Of a stretch of 64,000 nt of DNA, positions 1 through 7,965 are shown in pieces. The notes beneath the pieces were generated by a model. The model saw only the letters and a program-made list of their open reading frames with translations, was not told the origin of the DNA and did no database searches. The position numbers and the translations under genes are program-made. The stretch's first letter is position 1, and every line of letters begins with the position of its first letter. Origin of the DNA: Geomonas paludis (GTDB taxonomy: Bacteria; Desulfobacterota; Desulfuromonadia; Geobacterales; Geobacteraceae); the NCBI RefSeq assembly GCF_014193585.1, contig NZ_BLXY01000002.1:558001-622000 (forward strand). Reading direction: 5' to 3'.

Positions 1-537
1 AACTTCCCGGAGCCGTGGGTCGGGTGTTCTCTGGCGGAGTTGGGGGAGTGCGTGGAAAGGCTGCAGCGGGCGGTGGACGAGGCAAAGTATCACGACTCGC
101 AAAAGATCAAGTACCGAAACCAGGTGAAGGAGGAAACGAAGCAGGTTTTGCGCAAAATCGCCAACTACGTGCAATTGGTCGCCGCAGGTAACATCCAGGC
201 GCTGCAAAGTAGCGGTTTCAGCTTCCAGAAAGAGCGCCGAACCTTCCACCTGGGGCAACTCCCCTTTCCGGAGCTCATGCTGAAGCATGGCGAGCGGAGG
301 GGCAGCATCATCGCCAAAGCGCGGGCCCTTCCCGGCGCGGGAAGCTACGAGGTTCAACTAACGGATAAGGATCCCAACATCGAAGCCAACTGGGCCGGCT
401 ACTGCAACGTGAAGACCTGCAGCAAGATAAACATCAACGACCTGGTCAGTGGCCAGAACTACTGGGTCCGGATGCGCGGCATCTTCAGCGCCGGCGCCGG
501 CGATTGGTCCACGCCGGTCACCATCATGTCCCTTTAA
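1..537 (+). CDS. Fibronectin type III-like protein, 5' truncated by the window edge
   Basis: The frame is open from base 1 and upstream codons (NFPEPWVGCSLAE) look coding, so the first internal start (TTG at 40) is probably not the real one. The N-terminal part is charged and helical. The last ~80 residues carry the pattern of a fibronectin type III domain: a strand ending SYEVQLTDKDP, then a YWVRMRG strand and a G-rich turn before WSTP. There is no membrane segment in the visible part. A strong terminator follows at once, so it ends its transcription unit. Function unknown. Confident as a coding region, moderate for the fold. Confidence 0.7.
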   Translation, partial: NFPEPWVGCSLAELGECVERLQRAVDEAKYHDSQKIKYRNQVKEETKQVLRKIANYVQLVAAGNIQALQSSGFSFQKERRTFHLGQLPFPELMLKHGERRGSIIAKARALPGAGSYEVQLTDKDPNIEANWAGYCNVKTCSKININDLVSGQNYWVRMRGIFSAGAGDWSTPVTIMSL

Positions 538-543
538 AGACCT

Positions 544-587
544 CGGGCCCGGTTCCAGATCGCCATGGAACCGGGCCCGTTTCGTTT
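544..587 (+). terminator. Rho-independent terminator
   Basis: A perfect 13-bp stem (CGGGCCCGGTTCC at 544-556 with its complement at 567-579), a 10-nt loop, then TTTCGTTT. It closes the fibronectin-like gene and separates it from the convergent glycosyltransferase gene. Confidence 0.85.
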
Positions 588-632
588 ACCAGGCTCACCC
601 CACCACGACGTAGAGGGCGAGCTTTTAAACGG

Positions 633-1763
633 TCACCTTTGCGACGGAGTCCACATCACCAAGCGGTTGCCGCGCAAGTAGCGCAGCCACGCAACGGCGA
701 TGGCGAGGTTGACCGTGGCGAAGTACAGCGGTAGTTTGACGGCAAGGCTTCGGGCCAGGGACGGGCTCCTCCAACCGGCAAGGGCGCACACGTAGAAGCC
801 CGCCTGGGCGAGAAAGAGAAACAGGTAAAGGCCCGACACCGGGGCCAGCGCCGCATTGATCAGCAGGGATGCCGCCAGGAAGAAGGGGACCAGCCAGCGC
901 AGCAGCTTGTGGCAACAGAACTGGTAGGCGAACAGGCCGTAGCGAAACGGGTTCAGGAACTCGAGATTTCTGAAAAAGACCGTGAGCCCCCTGAGCACCG
1001 TCCTCACCTTGCGGTCGAATTCGCGGCTGGTGTCCGCGACGTCCTGGTACAGGCCGATCACCTCAGGGTCGCTTACCCCGCGCAAGCCTAGCCGCATGCT
1101 GTTGAGAAGCGTCCTGAAGTCGCTCTGCATATCGGGGGAAAAGTCGCGGCAGACTTCTTTTCTCGCGGCAAAGAAGGAACCGCTCAGCCCGACCAGCGAG
1201 TTCACCCTCCCCTCCAGTTCTCTAAGCCACATCTCGTAACGCACGTACGCCCCTTCGCCGCACGGCTTTCCGTCCCGCCCGAGCACCCGGTCCACGCTGC
1301 TCACGCAGCCGACCGAAGCATCGGCGAAGTTGGCCATCATCCGGCGCAGGGCACCCGCTTCGATCATGGTTGCCACATCGGAGAAAACGAGGATTTCCCC
1401 CTGCGCGACGGCGACCGCCTCCCGCTGGGCGTTCTCCTTGCCGCCGCGGTTCTTCACCTCGACGAGCCGGACGCCACGCCCCTCGAATTCGCGCACGATG
1501 TCGTTGGTACGGTCGGTCGAGCCGTCGGAGGCGACGATCACCTGCAGGAGGAGTGCGGGGTAGTCAAGCGCCACGGTGTTTTCGAGCTTCTCCCTGACCC
1601 GTTTCTCCTCGTTGAAGGCGGTGATGATGAAGGTGACCCTCGGCGTGATGTCGCCCTTTTCCACCCCGCGCCCATGCAACAGCGACAGCAGGTACAAGGA
1701 GAGCGGGTAGCCGAAGTAGGCGAAGAAGACCAGGAAGATGCAGCTGCATAAGAGAATCGGCAT
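633..1763 (-). CDS. Membrane-anchored family 2 glycosyltransferase
   Basis: A GT-A fold glycosyltransferase expected to add a sugar from a nucleotide donor to a lipid-linked glycan at the inner membrane. An N-terminal membrane helix (about residues 1-25) precedes the GT2 core: ITAFNEEKRV near residue 47, the nucleotide-binding DGSTDRT near 80 and a DxD-like FSDVATM near 127. At least two hydrophobic segments lie in the C-terminal 90 residues, as in chitin/hyaluronan-synthase-like GT2 enzymes. The start has GGAG upstream. It lies 15 bp after the family 4 glycosyltransferase gene, in the same operon. Sugar specificity cannot be read from sequence. Confidence 0.82.
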   Translation of the reverse strand: MPILLCSCIFLVFFAYFGYPLSLYLLSLLHGRGVEKGDITPRVTFIITAFNEEKRVREKLENTVALDYPALLLQVIVASDGSTDRTNDIVREFEGRGVRLVEVKNRGGKENAQREAVAVAQGEILVFSDVATMIEAGALRRMMANFADASVGCVSSVDRVLGRDGKPCGEGAYVRYEMWLRELEGRVNSLVGLSGSFFAARKEVCRDFSPDMQSDFRTLLNSMRLGLRGVSDPEVIGLYQDVADTSREFDRKVRTVLRGLTVFFRNLEFLNPFRYGLFAYQFCCHKLLRWLVPFFLAASLLINAALAPVSGLYLFLFLAQAGFYVCALAGWRSPSLARSLAVKLPLYFATVNLAIAVAWLRYLRGNRLVMWTPSQR

Positions 1764-1778
1764 GGGCGAGCTCCGGTT

Positions 1779-2873
1779 TCAGTCCGCCAGGAGTTCCCGG
1801 TAGACCCGTTGGTAGTCCTTGGCCATCTTCTCGACCGAAAACATGGCACCGACCTTCTGGCGCGCGGCGCGGGACATGGCGGCGCGCAGCGCGGCGTCAT
1901 CGACGAGCTCGATCAGACGGCGGGCGAAGGAGGCGGGATCCCGGTCCCGCACCAGGTACCCTTCCACCCCGTCGGTCACGATTTCGCCGATGCCCCCTAC
2001 GGCCGGCGCCACCACGGGGAGCCCGCAGGCCATCGCCTCCAGTATGGTCATCGGGATGCCTTCGTGCAGGGAGGTGTTGAGGTAGAGATCGAGCCCCCGG
2101 TAGAAGGGCTCCATTGCGTCGAGATGGCCGGTGAGGGTGAAGTTTTCCCGCAGCCCGTGGCGCTCGACGGCCGCAAGGATCTCGTCCCGGCAGGGACCCT
2201 CGCCGGCGAGACGAAACACCACGTCGCGCTCGCGCCGCACCATGTCGGTCACCTCGACCATGAGGGGGTAGTCCTTGACCGGGAAGAGCCGCCCCGAAGA
2301 ACCGACGCACAGGGGGGCGGGGTGGTTGTGCGCGGCAGCCGCGCCGGACGGCACAGGGACGCCGTTACGCACCGCCGCGACCCTGCGCCCCGCGAAGCTG
2401 CGTTTCATTACCAGGTAATTGCGGATATCATCGGAGACCGCAACCGTCCTGCCGAAAAAGCGGCGCATCAGCGCGAAGTTCAGGCTGACCTTGAGGGAGG
2501 AGAGCGGGCTCCCCACTCCGCCGACCTCGGGGAGCCCGTGCTGCGTCGCCACCAGCCGGGCGCCCAGTCCGGCGCTCCCTAACAGGGCGAGCAGGTTCTC
2601 CTTGTAGCGGTGCGAGTGGATCAGGTCGGGGCGCATCTTCTTCAGGTGACCGCGCACTTGCCCGAGCAGGGAAGCAAAGCCGTGACGTTTCTCGTCCAGG
2701 ATGGTCACGGCGCATCCGGCCGCTCTCAACTCCGCGGCCAGCCTCCCCTCGTTCAAAAGCAGCACGCTGAGCTGCAGTTCCGGGTCCCCGGCCTGAGCCC
2801 GGAGCAGATGGCAGGCCATCACCTCGGCGCCGGCCCAGAGGTCGCCGGAGATTATGTGACAGAGCTTTATCAT
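1779..2873 (-). CDS. Family 4 glycosyltransferase
   Basis: A GT-B retaining glycosyltransferase, predicted cytoplasmic. The N-terminal domain has the donor-proximal HIISGDLWAGAE motif (residues 6-17) and LIHSHRY. The C-terminal domain has HEGIPMTILEAMACGLPVV, the E-x7-E signature that binds the nucleotide-sugar ribose and phosphates. Length (364 aa) is typical. No clear Shine-Dalgarno lies before the ATG, where the upstream sequence becomes AT-rich. It heads a two-gene operon with the GT2 gene and is divergent from the MshEN/Ig-repeat gene. Probably takes part in exopolysaccharide assembly; substrate unknown. Confidence 0.85.
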   Translation of the reverse strand: MIKLCHIISGDLWAGAEVMACHLLRAQAGDPELQLSVLLLNEGRLAAELRAAGCAVTILDEKRHGFASLLGQVRGHLKKMRPDLIHSHRYKENLLALLGSAGLGARLVATQHGLPEVGGVGSPLSSLKVSLNFALMRRFFGRTVAVSDDIRNYLVMKRSFAGRRVAAVRNGVPVPSGAAAAHNHPAPLCVGSSGRLFPVKDYPLMVEVTDMVRRERDVVFRLAGEGPCRDEILAAVERHGLRENFTLTGHLDAMEPFYRGLDLYLNTSLHEGIPMTILEAMACGLPVVAPAVGGIGEIVTDGVEGYLVRDRDPASFARRLIELVDDAALRAAMSRAARQKVGAMFSVEKMAKDYQRVYRELLAD

Positions 2874-3195
2874 GACAAAAATATAAAGTCACAATGAAAA
2901 TTATGCAATCTGAATCTGCCTCCCGCATGGCATAGGCAATTTTGGCATGGCCACTGCGCAAATACCTGTCGTCGAGGTAATTGGTTGAGAAAATGACGAA
3001 ATAACAAATTACTATGACATTGCCATGAGGGCGCAAAGCAACTACAATATCAGGTAGCCCCCGGATTCCCAGCCCTTTACCAGACACCCGTCCCCACCGA
3101 CTGAACCTGGCGATGTTGCAGCACTCTTAGGCGTACGTCAGACAAACGCCACTGCGGAGCGAAACAGAAGCCCCTCCCGCAGAAAGGAGCTGACC
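2874..3195. other. Divergent intergenic region
   Basis: A 322-bp space between the divergent glycosyltransferase and the MshEN/Ig-repeat gene. The first 150 bases are AT-rich. A possible sigma-54 promoter on the plus strand lies at 2943-2958, and a Shine-Dalgarno (AAAGGAG) just before 3196. No RNA gene or further coding region was seen. Confidence 0.6.
2943..2958 (+). promoter_or_regulatory. Possible sigma-54 promoter
   Basis: TGGCATGGCCACTGCG keeps the essential GG-N10-GC spacing of sigma-54 promoters (consensus TGGCACG-N4-TTGCW) but is weaker than the two sites before the PEP-CTERM genes. It would leave a leader of over 200 nt before the gene at 3196. Suggestive only. Confidence 0.35.
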
Positions 3196-5814
3196 ATGCA
3201 GAGCCCGAACCCTCTCCAACTGATATCCAGACGTGCGCTCGGCCAGATACTGGTCGATGGCAAATTCGTGTCGAAGCGTGCCCTCAACCAGGCCCTTATG
3301 GAGCAAAAGACGACCCACGAACTGTTGGGGGGCGTCCTGGTCAGGATGGGTATGCTGAAGCCCGAAGACGTCATGGCCCCGCTGTTCATCCAGCCGCATT
3401 TGGCCCGCGTGGAGGATGCGGTGAAGCTGGCGGCCGGCGACCGGCAGTTGCTGGGCGCCCTATTGGTGCAATCGGGTAAGGTAACGGCGTCGCAGCTCGA
3501 TGAGGCGATCACCGAGCAGAAGAGGACCGGGGAGCGCCTCGGCGAAGTGTTCATGCGAATGGGCATGCTCACCGAGCTGCAGCTCAAGGGGCTCCTCGAT
3601 TGGCAGCAAAACCAGGGCGCCCCAGCCGACACGCCGCTCAGACTGGGCGAATTGCTGGTCGCCACCGGCCACATCACGCGGGAGCAGTTGGAGCGGGCCC
3701 TTGCCAAGCAGGGGCAGACCGGCAGAAAGATCGGTGACGTCCTCGTCGCCGAGGGGTACGTGCGCAGAAGCGAGGTCAACCACGCGGTACGACTGCAGAA
3801 GATGTGCGTCAACGCCGTGGTTGCCGCCATCCTCGCCATGGGGATGAGCAGCGCGGCAGCCGCATCCTCCGTTTCCCTGCAGTGGGACCCGTCGCCGGAC
3901 ACCTCCGTGGTGGGCTACAAGGTCCACTACCAGCCCGACTCCTCCACGCAGCCGTTTCAGGGACCGGCGCCGGTCGACGTGCAGAACGTCACCACCGCCT
4001 CCATCGCCAACCTCGACCCTGCCCATTCCTACAGCTTCGCCGTCACCGCCTACAACGCGGCCGGAGAGGAGAGCGTCTACTCCAACGTGGTGACCATCGC
4101 CGAGATGCAGGCTCCCAGCACCGCCCTCACCTACCCGGCAAACGCCGCGACGGTTGCCGGCACCGTGTCGGTCACGGCCGACGCGACCGACAACGTCGGG
4201 GTCAGCAAGGTCGAGTTCTACGTGAACGGGGCACTGAAGGCGACCGTACCCTCCTCCCCCTACGTCTATTCCTGGGACACGAGCGCCCTCCCCGCCGGCA
4301 GCTACACCCTGATGACCAAGGCCTACGACGCGGCGGGCAACATCGGGCAGTCGCAGACGATCACGGTCACGGTCGCCAACGACCTGACCGCGCCGACGGT
4401 CTCCCTCACCTCCCCGGCGAACAACATGACCGTGAGCGGGTCGGTGAATATCGCCGCCAACGCGACCGACAACGTGGGGGTGAGCAGGGTCGAGTTCTAC
4501 CTGAACAACGCCCTGCTCTCGGCTACCAACATGGCTCCCTACGCCTACACGTGGGACAGCAAGACCGTCGCCAACGGCGTGTACAACCTGACGGCCAAGG
4601 CGTATGACGCGGCGGGGAATCTGGGGCAGTCCCAGGTGTTGACGGTCAACGTCTCCAACGACCTGATCGCCCCGACCGTAAGCCTCGCCTCCCCGGTGTC
4701 CGGGACCACGGTCAGCGGCACGGTGGCGGTCACGGCCAACGCCAGTGACAACGTCGGGGTGAGCAAGGTGGAGTTCTACCGGAACAACGTGCTGCAGGCC
4801 ACCGTCGCCGCATCCCCGTACAGCTACAACTGGGACACCACCCAGGTCGCCAACGGCAGCTACACGCTCACCGCCAAGGCCTACGACGCCGTCGGCAACG
4901 TCACCACGTCCACGAGCTCGTCGGTCAGCGTAGCCAACCCGGTACCCGACACCACCGCCCCGGTGGTCTCCGTTTCCTCGCCCGCGAACGGCTCCAGCGT
5001 GAGCGGGACGGTCGCGGTAACCGCCGCCGCCTCCGACAACGTCGCCGTCACCAAGGTGGAGTTCTACCGCAATGGAGTCCTGGTGGGCACCAGCACGGCG
5101 GCGCCCTATGCCTATAGTTGGGACACCACCAAGGTCGCCAACGGCAGCTACAGCCTGTCGGTGAAGGGGTATGATGCGGCCGGCAACGTCGGTGTCTCGC
5201 AGAGTTCGGCGGTGAACGTGTCCAACCCCGTACCCGACACGACCGCCCCGGTGGTCTCCGTCTCCTCGCCCGCCAGCGGTTCCAGCGTGAGCGGGACGGT
5301 CACGGTAACCGCCGCCGCCTCCGACAACGTCGCCATCACCAAGATCGAGTTCTACCGCAACGGGGTCCTGGTCGGCACCGATGCGGCGGCACCGTACGCC
5401 TACAGTTGGGACACCACCCAGGTCGCCAACGGAAGCTACACCCTGACCGTCAAGGGGTACGACGCAGCCGGCAACGTCGGGGTTTCCCAGAGCTCGACGG
5501 TGAACGTGGCCAATCCGGTCAAGGACACCATAGCACCCACGGTTTCCATAACCTCTCCAGCCAACAGGACCACCGTGAGTGGGGTGGTGACCATCAAAGC
5601 GAGTGCCAGCGACAACGTCGGAGTCACCAAGGTCGAGTTCTACATAGGCGGCAGGTACCTGACCAGTCTTGGCAGCGCGCCCTACAGCTATGCCTGGGAC
5701 ACCACCAAAGTATCGAACAGCACCTACGTAGTCACCGCGATTGCGTACGATGCGGCAGGAAACAAGAAGCAATCATCCAACGTGTATGTAACGGTGAAGA
5801 ACAGAAAATGGTGA
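3196..5814 (+). CDS. Triple MshEN-domain, single-pass membrane protein with FN3 and six Ig-like repeats
   Basis: 872 aa in four parts. Residues 14-66, 85-137 and 149-201 are three tandem MshEN-like modules, each 24+5+24 residues. The third fits the cyclic-di-GMP-binding pattern RLGxxL-x10-L-x3-L-x2-Q exactly in its first half (RLGELLVATGHITREQLERA...). A hydrophobic segment follows at about 204-224 (VNAVVAAILAMGM, then an Ala/Ser signal-like stretch), then an FN3 domain at about 226-304, then six Ig-like repeats starting near 306, 398, 491, 585, 681 and 777, with conserved SPANG, VSKVEFY, YSWDT and AYDAAGN motifs. The natural reading is a cytoplasmic cyclic-di-GMP sensor tethered to an exported adhesin-like stalk. 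An ATG at 3802 could alternatively start a plain secreted protein, but it lacks a positive n-region. Start at 3196 has a good AAAGGAG. Monocistronic. Confidence 0.85.
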   Translation: MQSPNPLQLISRRALGQILVDGKFVSKRALNQALMEQKTTHELLGGVLVRMGMLKPEDVMAPLFIQPHLARVEDAVKLAAGDRQLLGALLVQSGKVTASQLDEAITEQKRTGERLGEVFMRMGMLTELQLKGLLDWQQNQGAPADTPLRLGELLVATGHITREQLERALAKQGQTGRKIGDVLVAEGYVRRSEVNHAVRLQKMCVNAVVAAILAMGMSSAAAASSVSLQWDPSPDTSVVGYKVHYQPDSSTQPFQGPAPVDVQNVTTASIANLDPAHSYSFAVTAYNAAGEESVYSNVVTIAEMQAPSTALTYPANAATVAGTVSVTADATDNVGVSKVEFYVNGALKATVPSSPYVYSWDTSALPAGSYTLMTKAYDAAGNIGQSQTITVTVANDLTAPTVSLTSPANNMTVSGSVNIAANATDNVGVSRVEFYLNNALLSATNMAPYAYTWDSKTVANGVYNLTAKAYDAAGNLGQSQVLTVNVSNDLIAPTVSLASPVSGTTVSGTVAVTANASDNVGVSKVEFYRNNVLQATVAASPYSYNWDTTQVANGSYTLTAKAYDAVGNVTTSTSSSVSVANPVPDTTAPVVSVSSPANGSSVSGTVAVTAAASDNVAVTKVEFYRNGVLVGTSTAAPYAYSWDTTKVANGSYSLSVKGYDAAGNVGVSQSSAVNVSNPVPDTTAPVVSVSSPASGSSVSGTVTVTAAASDNVAITKIEFYRNGVLVGTDAAAPYAYSWDTTQVANGSYTLTVKGYDAAGNVGVSQSSTVNVANPVKDTIAPTVSITSPANRTTVSGVVTIKASASDNVGVTKVEFYIGGRYLTSLGSAPYSYAWDTTKVSNSTYVVTAIAYDAAGNKKQSSNVYVTVKNRKW
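4111..5814 (+). repeat. Six tandem Ig-like domain repeats (about 280-290 bp each)
   Basis: Repeat starts near 4111, 4387, 4666, 4948, 5236 and 5524, a spacing of 92-96 codons. Copies 4 and 5 are almost identical at DNA level, which suggests recent duplication or gene conversion. Copy number is likely to vary between strains. Confidence 0.85.
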
Positions 5815-5902
5815 GCGGATGGAGCCGGGGGTTGTAACAGCGGTTACTGTGTTTGCAATCACAGTATCCGTGCAGGATTTGCCGCAGTATGACATAGAAC
5901 CA

Positions 5903-5977
5903 GGTAATCGAAAAAACCAAACCATCCGTGAGGATGGGACGGAAAGCCTAGGGTCTCACCGAGACAGCCGGGATGCC
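5903..5977 (+). ncRNA. GEMM-like cyclic-dinucleotide riboswitch aptamer
   Basis: Matches the GEMM-I layout: closing stem GGTAATC (5903-5909) with GGATGCC (5971-5977); AAACC at 5919; P2 stem CCATCC/GGATGG capped by a GTGA (GNRA) tetraloop (5922-5937); the conserved GACGGAAAGCC joiner (5938-5948, GACGCAAAGCC in Vc2); and P3 built on GTCTC/GAGAC. The 3' strand of the closing stem overlaps the terminator stem downstream, so ligand binding would compete with termination. By eye, the base aligned with ligand-selecting G20 of the Vibrio Vc2 aptamer is C (5917), and J1/2 is A-rich. Ligand (c-di-GMP, 3',3'-cGAMP or other) is therefore not assigned. Confidence 0.82.
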
Positions 5978-6017
5978 GAAAGACCACGAAGCGGTTGCGG
6001 CCCCGGCTTTTTGTTTT
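5966..6017 (+). terminator. Riboswitch expression-platform terminator
   Basis: AGCCGGG (5966-5972) pairs with CCCGGCT (6002-6008), followed by a T-rich tract. Because 5971-5977 is also the 3' strand of the aptamer closing stem, formation of the aptamer should block this hairpin. The predicted outcome is an ON switch for the downstream gene when ligand is bound. Confidence 0.75.
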
Positions 6018-6065
6018 AACACAAGTTGGAAAGCATCTACCTCAGACATGATTTGGGAGGATCAT

Positions 6066-6902
6066 ATGCACAAGAAAATCATCAATTGTATTTGGGGCGT
6101 TATCCTGGTCCTGGGCATTGCGACCTCCTCATATGGTGCAGTGCTTTTCACGGATAACTTCGAGTATACTGACTCACCTAACAATCATGGATGGGGCGTC
6201 GGCCCCACCTCCTCAATTGCAGCAGGGGCTGGACCTGATGGTTCCAACGCTCTGAAGATTACCTTTGATTGTGATTCCAACACCTGCGGTGACCGCTGGA
6301 ACAACTGGAACGTCCCAGCTAATAATCAGGAACTCTACATCAAATTCAACTTCAAATTTGATTGTGGAACAGGGAATTGTATAGGTGGGGCAAAATTTTT
6401 GAAGTTACGAGGCATAATAAACGGTACCAACTATGCGAACAGTACCTTTCAGGTTGTTTACCAGACCAGCAAATTCGAAGGCATACTCTTCGGTTGCAGC
6501 GGTACCGCTCGGGATGCAAACTCGATAATCCGGTACGATGGGACAACAGGCTTGACTTCAGGATGCCCTACCCCCACCTTATCAGGTACACGCCCAGGTC
6601 TAATAGATCCACGCGATGGGAAGTGGCATACCTGGAAGGTTCACATGAAATACAATGATGATGCCCAGAACAACGGTCTATATGAAGTATGGTACGATGG
6701 CACTAAGGTTCTCGGTGCGACAGGTATAAACAACAGAGATACTGCAGACTCGAAATTTTTCGGTTACATCATACTAGGTGGTTGGAATCAGTATTACGGT
6801 GGCATTCCGTACTCTATCTACTATGACAATTTTGTTGCATCAACTACTGATCCTGACCAAGTCATTCCACCTTCCAGTCTGACCGGATCGGGGAAGCCAT
6901 AA
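6066..6902 (+). CDS. Secreted protein with possible concanavalin-A-like jelly-roll fold
   Basis: 278 aa. The ATG at 6066 is chosen because it follows GGGAGG and begins a clear signal peptide (MHKKIINCIWGVILVLGIA..., cleavage after SSYGA); in-frame codons upstream lie in the riboswitch. The mature protein begins with FTDNFEY, ends with a YYDNF strand and contains GKWHTWKVHMKYN and GLYEVWYDG. These are typical of LamG/polysaccharide-lyase-like jelly rolls that bind or cut polysaccharides. Several Cys are present (CDSNTCGD, CGTGNC), probably disulphide-bonded. Its composition is AT-rich, like the glycan cassette. Controlled by the riboswitch and terminator just upstream. Binding protein or lyase cannot be decided; no catalytic residues were recognised. 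Confidence 0.75.
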   Translation: MHKKIINCIWGVILVLGIATSSYGAVLFTDNFEYTDSPNNHGWGVGPTSSIAAGAGPDGSNALKITFDCDSNTCGDRWNNWNVPANNQELYIKFNFKFDCGTGNCIGGAKFLKLRGIINGTNYANSTFQVVYQTSKFEGILFGCSGTARDANSIIRYDGTTGLTSGCPTPTLSGTRPGLIDPRDGKWHTWKVHMKYNDDAQNNGLYEVWYDGTKVLGATGINNRDTADSKFFGYIILGGWNQYYGGIPYSIYYDNFVASTTDPDQVIPPSSLTGSGKP

Positions 6903-6931
6903 CCAGCCAAGCTGTTTATCAGCTCTATTTT

Positions 6932-6977
6932 ACGGCAGTAGTTGCTACCCCCACCACTTGGGTAGCGCTACTGCCGT
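6932..6977. terminator. Bidirectional terminator between convergent genes
   Basis: ACGGCAGTAG...CTACCC (6932-6950) pairs with GGGTAG...CTACTGCCGT (6960-6977) around a short loop. T-rich sequence follows on the plus strand and AAAAT-like sequence on the other side. It closes both the riboswitch-controlled gene and the long minus-strand glycan array. Confidence 0.85.
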
Positions 6978-6981
6978 TTAT

Positions 6982-7965
6982 TCATGAACGCTCAGGAATG
7001 GAAGTAAGGTAAGACTTAAAGTCAGTAATCATACTATCCCAGCGTTCTCCGAGACGGCACTTCAGGTCGCTGACCTCTCTCTGTAATTTCTCCTTCTTCT
7101 CGATGACGGTCAGGATAGCTTCTTTTACAGCATCAGCAGTAGGAAATGCGTACTCAACTCCTGCAGAGAAATATTCTCGCATTATAGAAGTGTCCGACAG
7201 AACCATAGGTTTGTTTAGTGCAACACCTTCATAAGCTCCGCAAACCAAACAGTTTTCCCGCGTTGTTAAAACAATAATTGCATCAACAGATGAGATGAGG
7301 CTCCAATAATCATTATCAGGAATAAAACCAAGCAACACTAAGTTCTTAGGCAGTTCATCTCGGCTGATTCCTTTAGGGTACCTACCTGTGACGTATACAC
7401 AGATATCATCTGGCAAACGTTTAACAGCTTCTACAACCTCGTTGAACGGCTCATCGGGATTGAATGAGCACACGAAAGCAAAATTAAATTTAGCTTCAAA
7501 ACTGAAAGGGTAGATGCCACGCGGCACTTCAGGAAGTCTGTCAGGCAGCACAAAGGCTCGACCTCCATTTTTTACTACGACATTAGCCAACTCTTTATTG
7601 GTAACAACAGTAACATCAGCAAGAAGCTGTATTATTTTAGAAATAGCGCATAAAATTTTGCTCCTTCCTTCCAAGGGAAACACTCCTGCATTGTGAGCAT
7701 CAATTATGCTAACATATCCAAATAGGAATTTGAGAAGTACCACAACTAGCGCCAAAAGAAGAGACGGATTTTGTGCTGCAACAAATTCCGGTTTGTTCCT
7801 CAACAGGATTTTCACCGTCCGCAAAAATGATGTGATGTAGCGCTGGACACACCCCCCCTCGCAAAGGATTTCGTGAAGTTCCCATCCCAGCGCATCACTC
7901 ATTCCTTTGTTCCTGCGCTGTTTTTCCCATGTCAGCCAAACCCCTTTGGTCAACTCCATCGCCAC
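6982..7965 (-). CDS. Glycosyltransferase, GT4-like (last gene of the glycan array)
   Basis: 327 aa. It lacks the full N-terminal domain signature but has a GT-B C-terminal half: FAFVCSFNPDEPFNEVVEAV (sugar-nucleotide domain start), VLLGFIPDNDYWSLISSVDA, then TTRENCLVCGAYEGVALNKPMV, where E residues replace the usual E-x7-E pattern (E...YEG). A hydrophobic stretch (SLLLALVVVLLKFLFGYV) lies near residue 68, as in glycosyltransferases attached to the inner membrane. The start overlaps the preceding gene by 16 bp; the second Met (7959) is equally possible. AT-rich coding. Probably adds a sugar to the strain-specific repeat unit. Confidence 0.72.
   Translation of the reverse strand: MAMELTKGVWLTWEKQRRNKGMSDALGWELHEILCEGGCVQRYITSFLRTVKILLRNKPEFVAAQNPSLLLALVVVLLKFLFGYVSIIDAHNAGVFPLEGRSKILCAISKIIQLLADVTVVTNKELANVVVKNGGRAFVLPDRLPEVPRGIYPFSFEAKFNFAFVCSFNPDEPFNEVVEAVKRLPDDICVYVTGRYPKGISRDELPKNLVLLGFIPDNDYWSLISSVDAIIVLTTRENCLVCGAYEGVALNKPMVLSDTSIMREYFSAGVEYAFPTADAVKEAILTVIEKKEKLQREVSDLKCRLGERWDSMITDFKSYLTSIPERS

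Noticed and set aside
3460-5772. 770-codon frame antisense to the Ig-repeat gene
   Set aside because: Its repeats are only the reverse reading of the Ig-like repeats.
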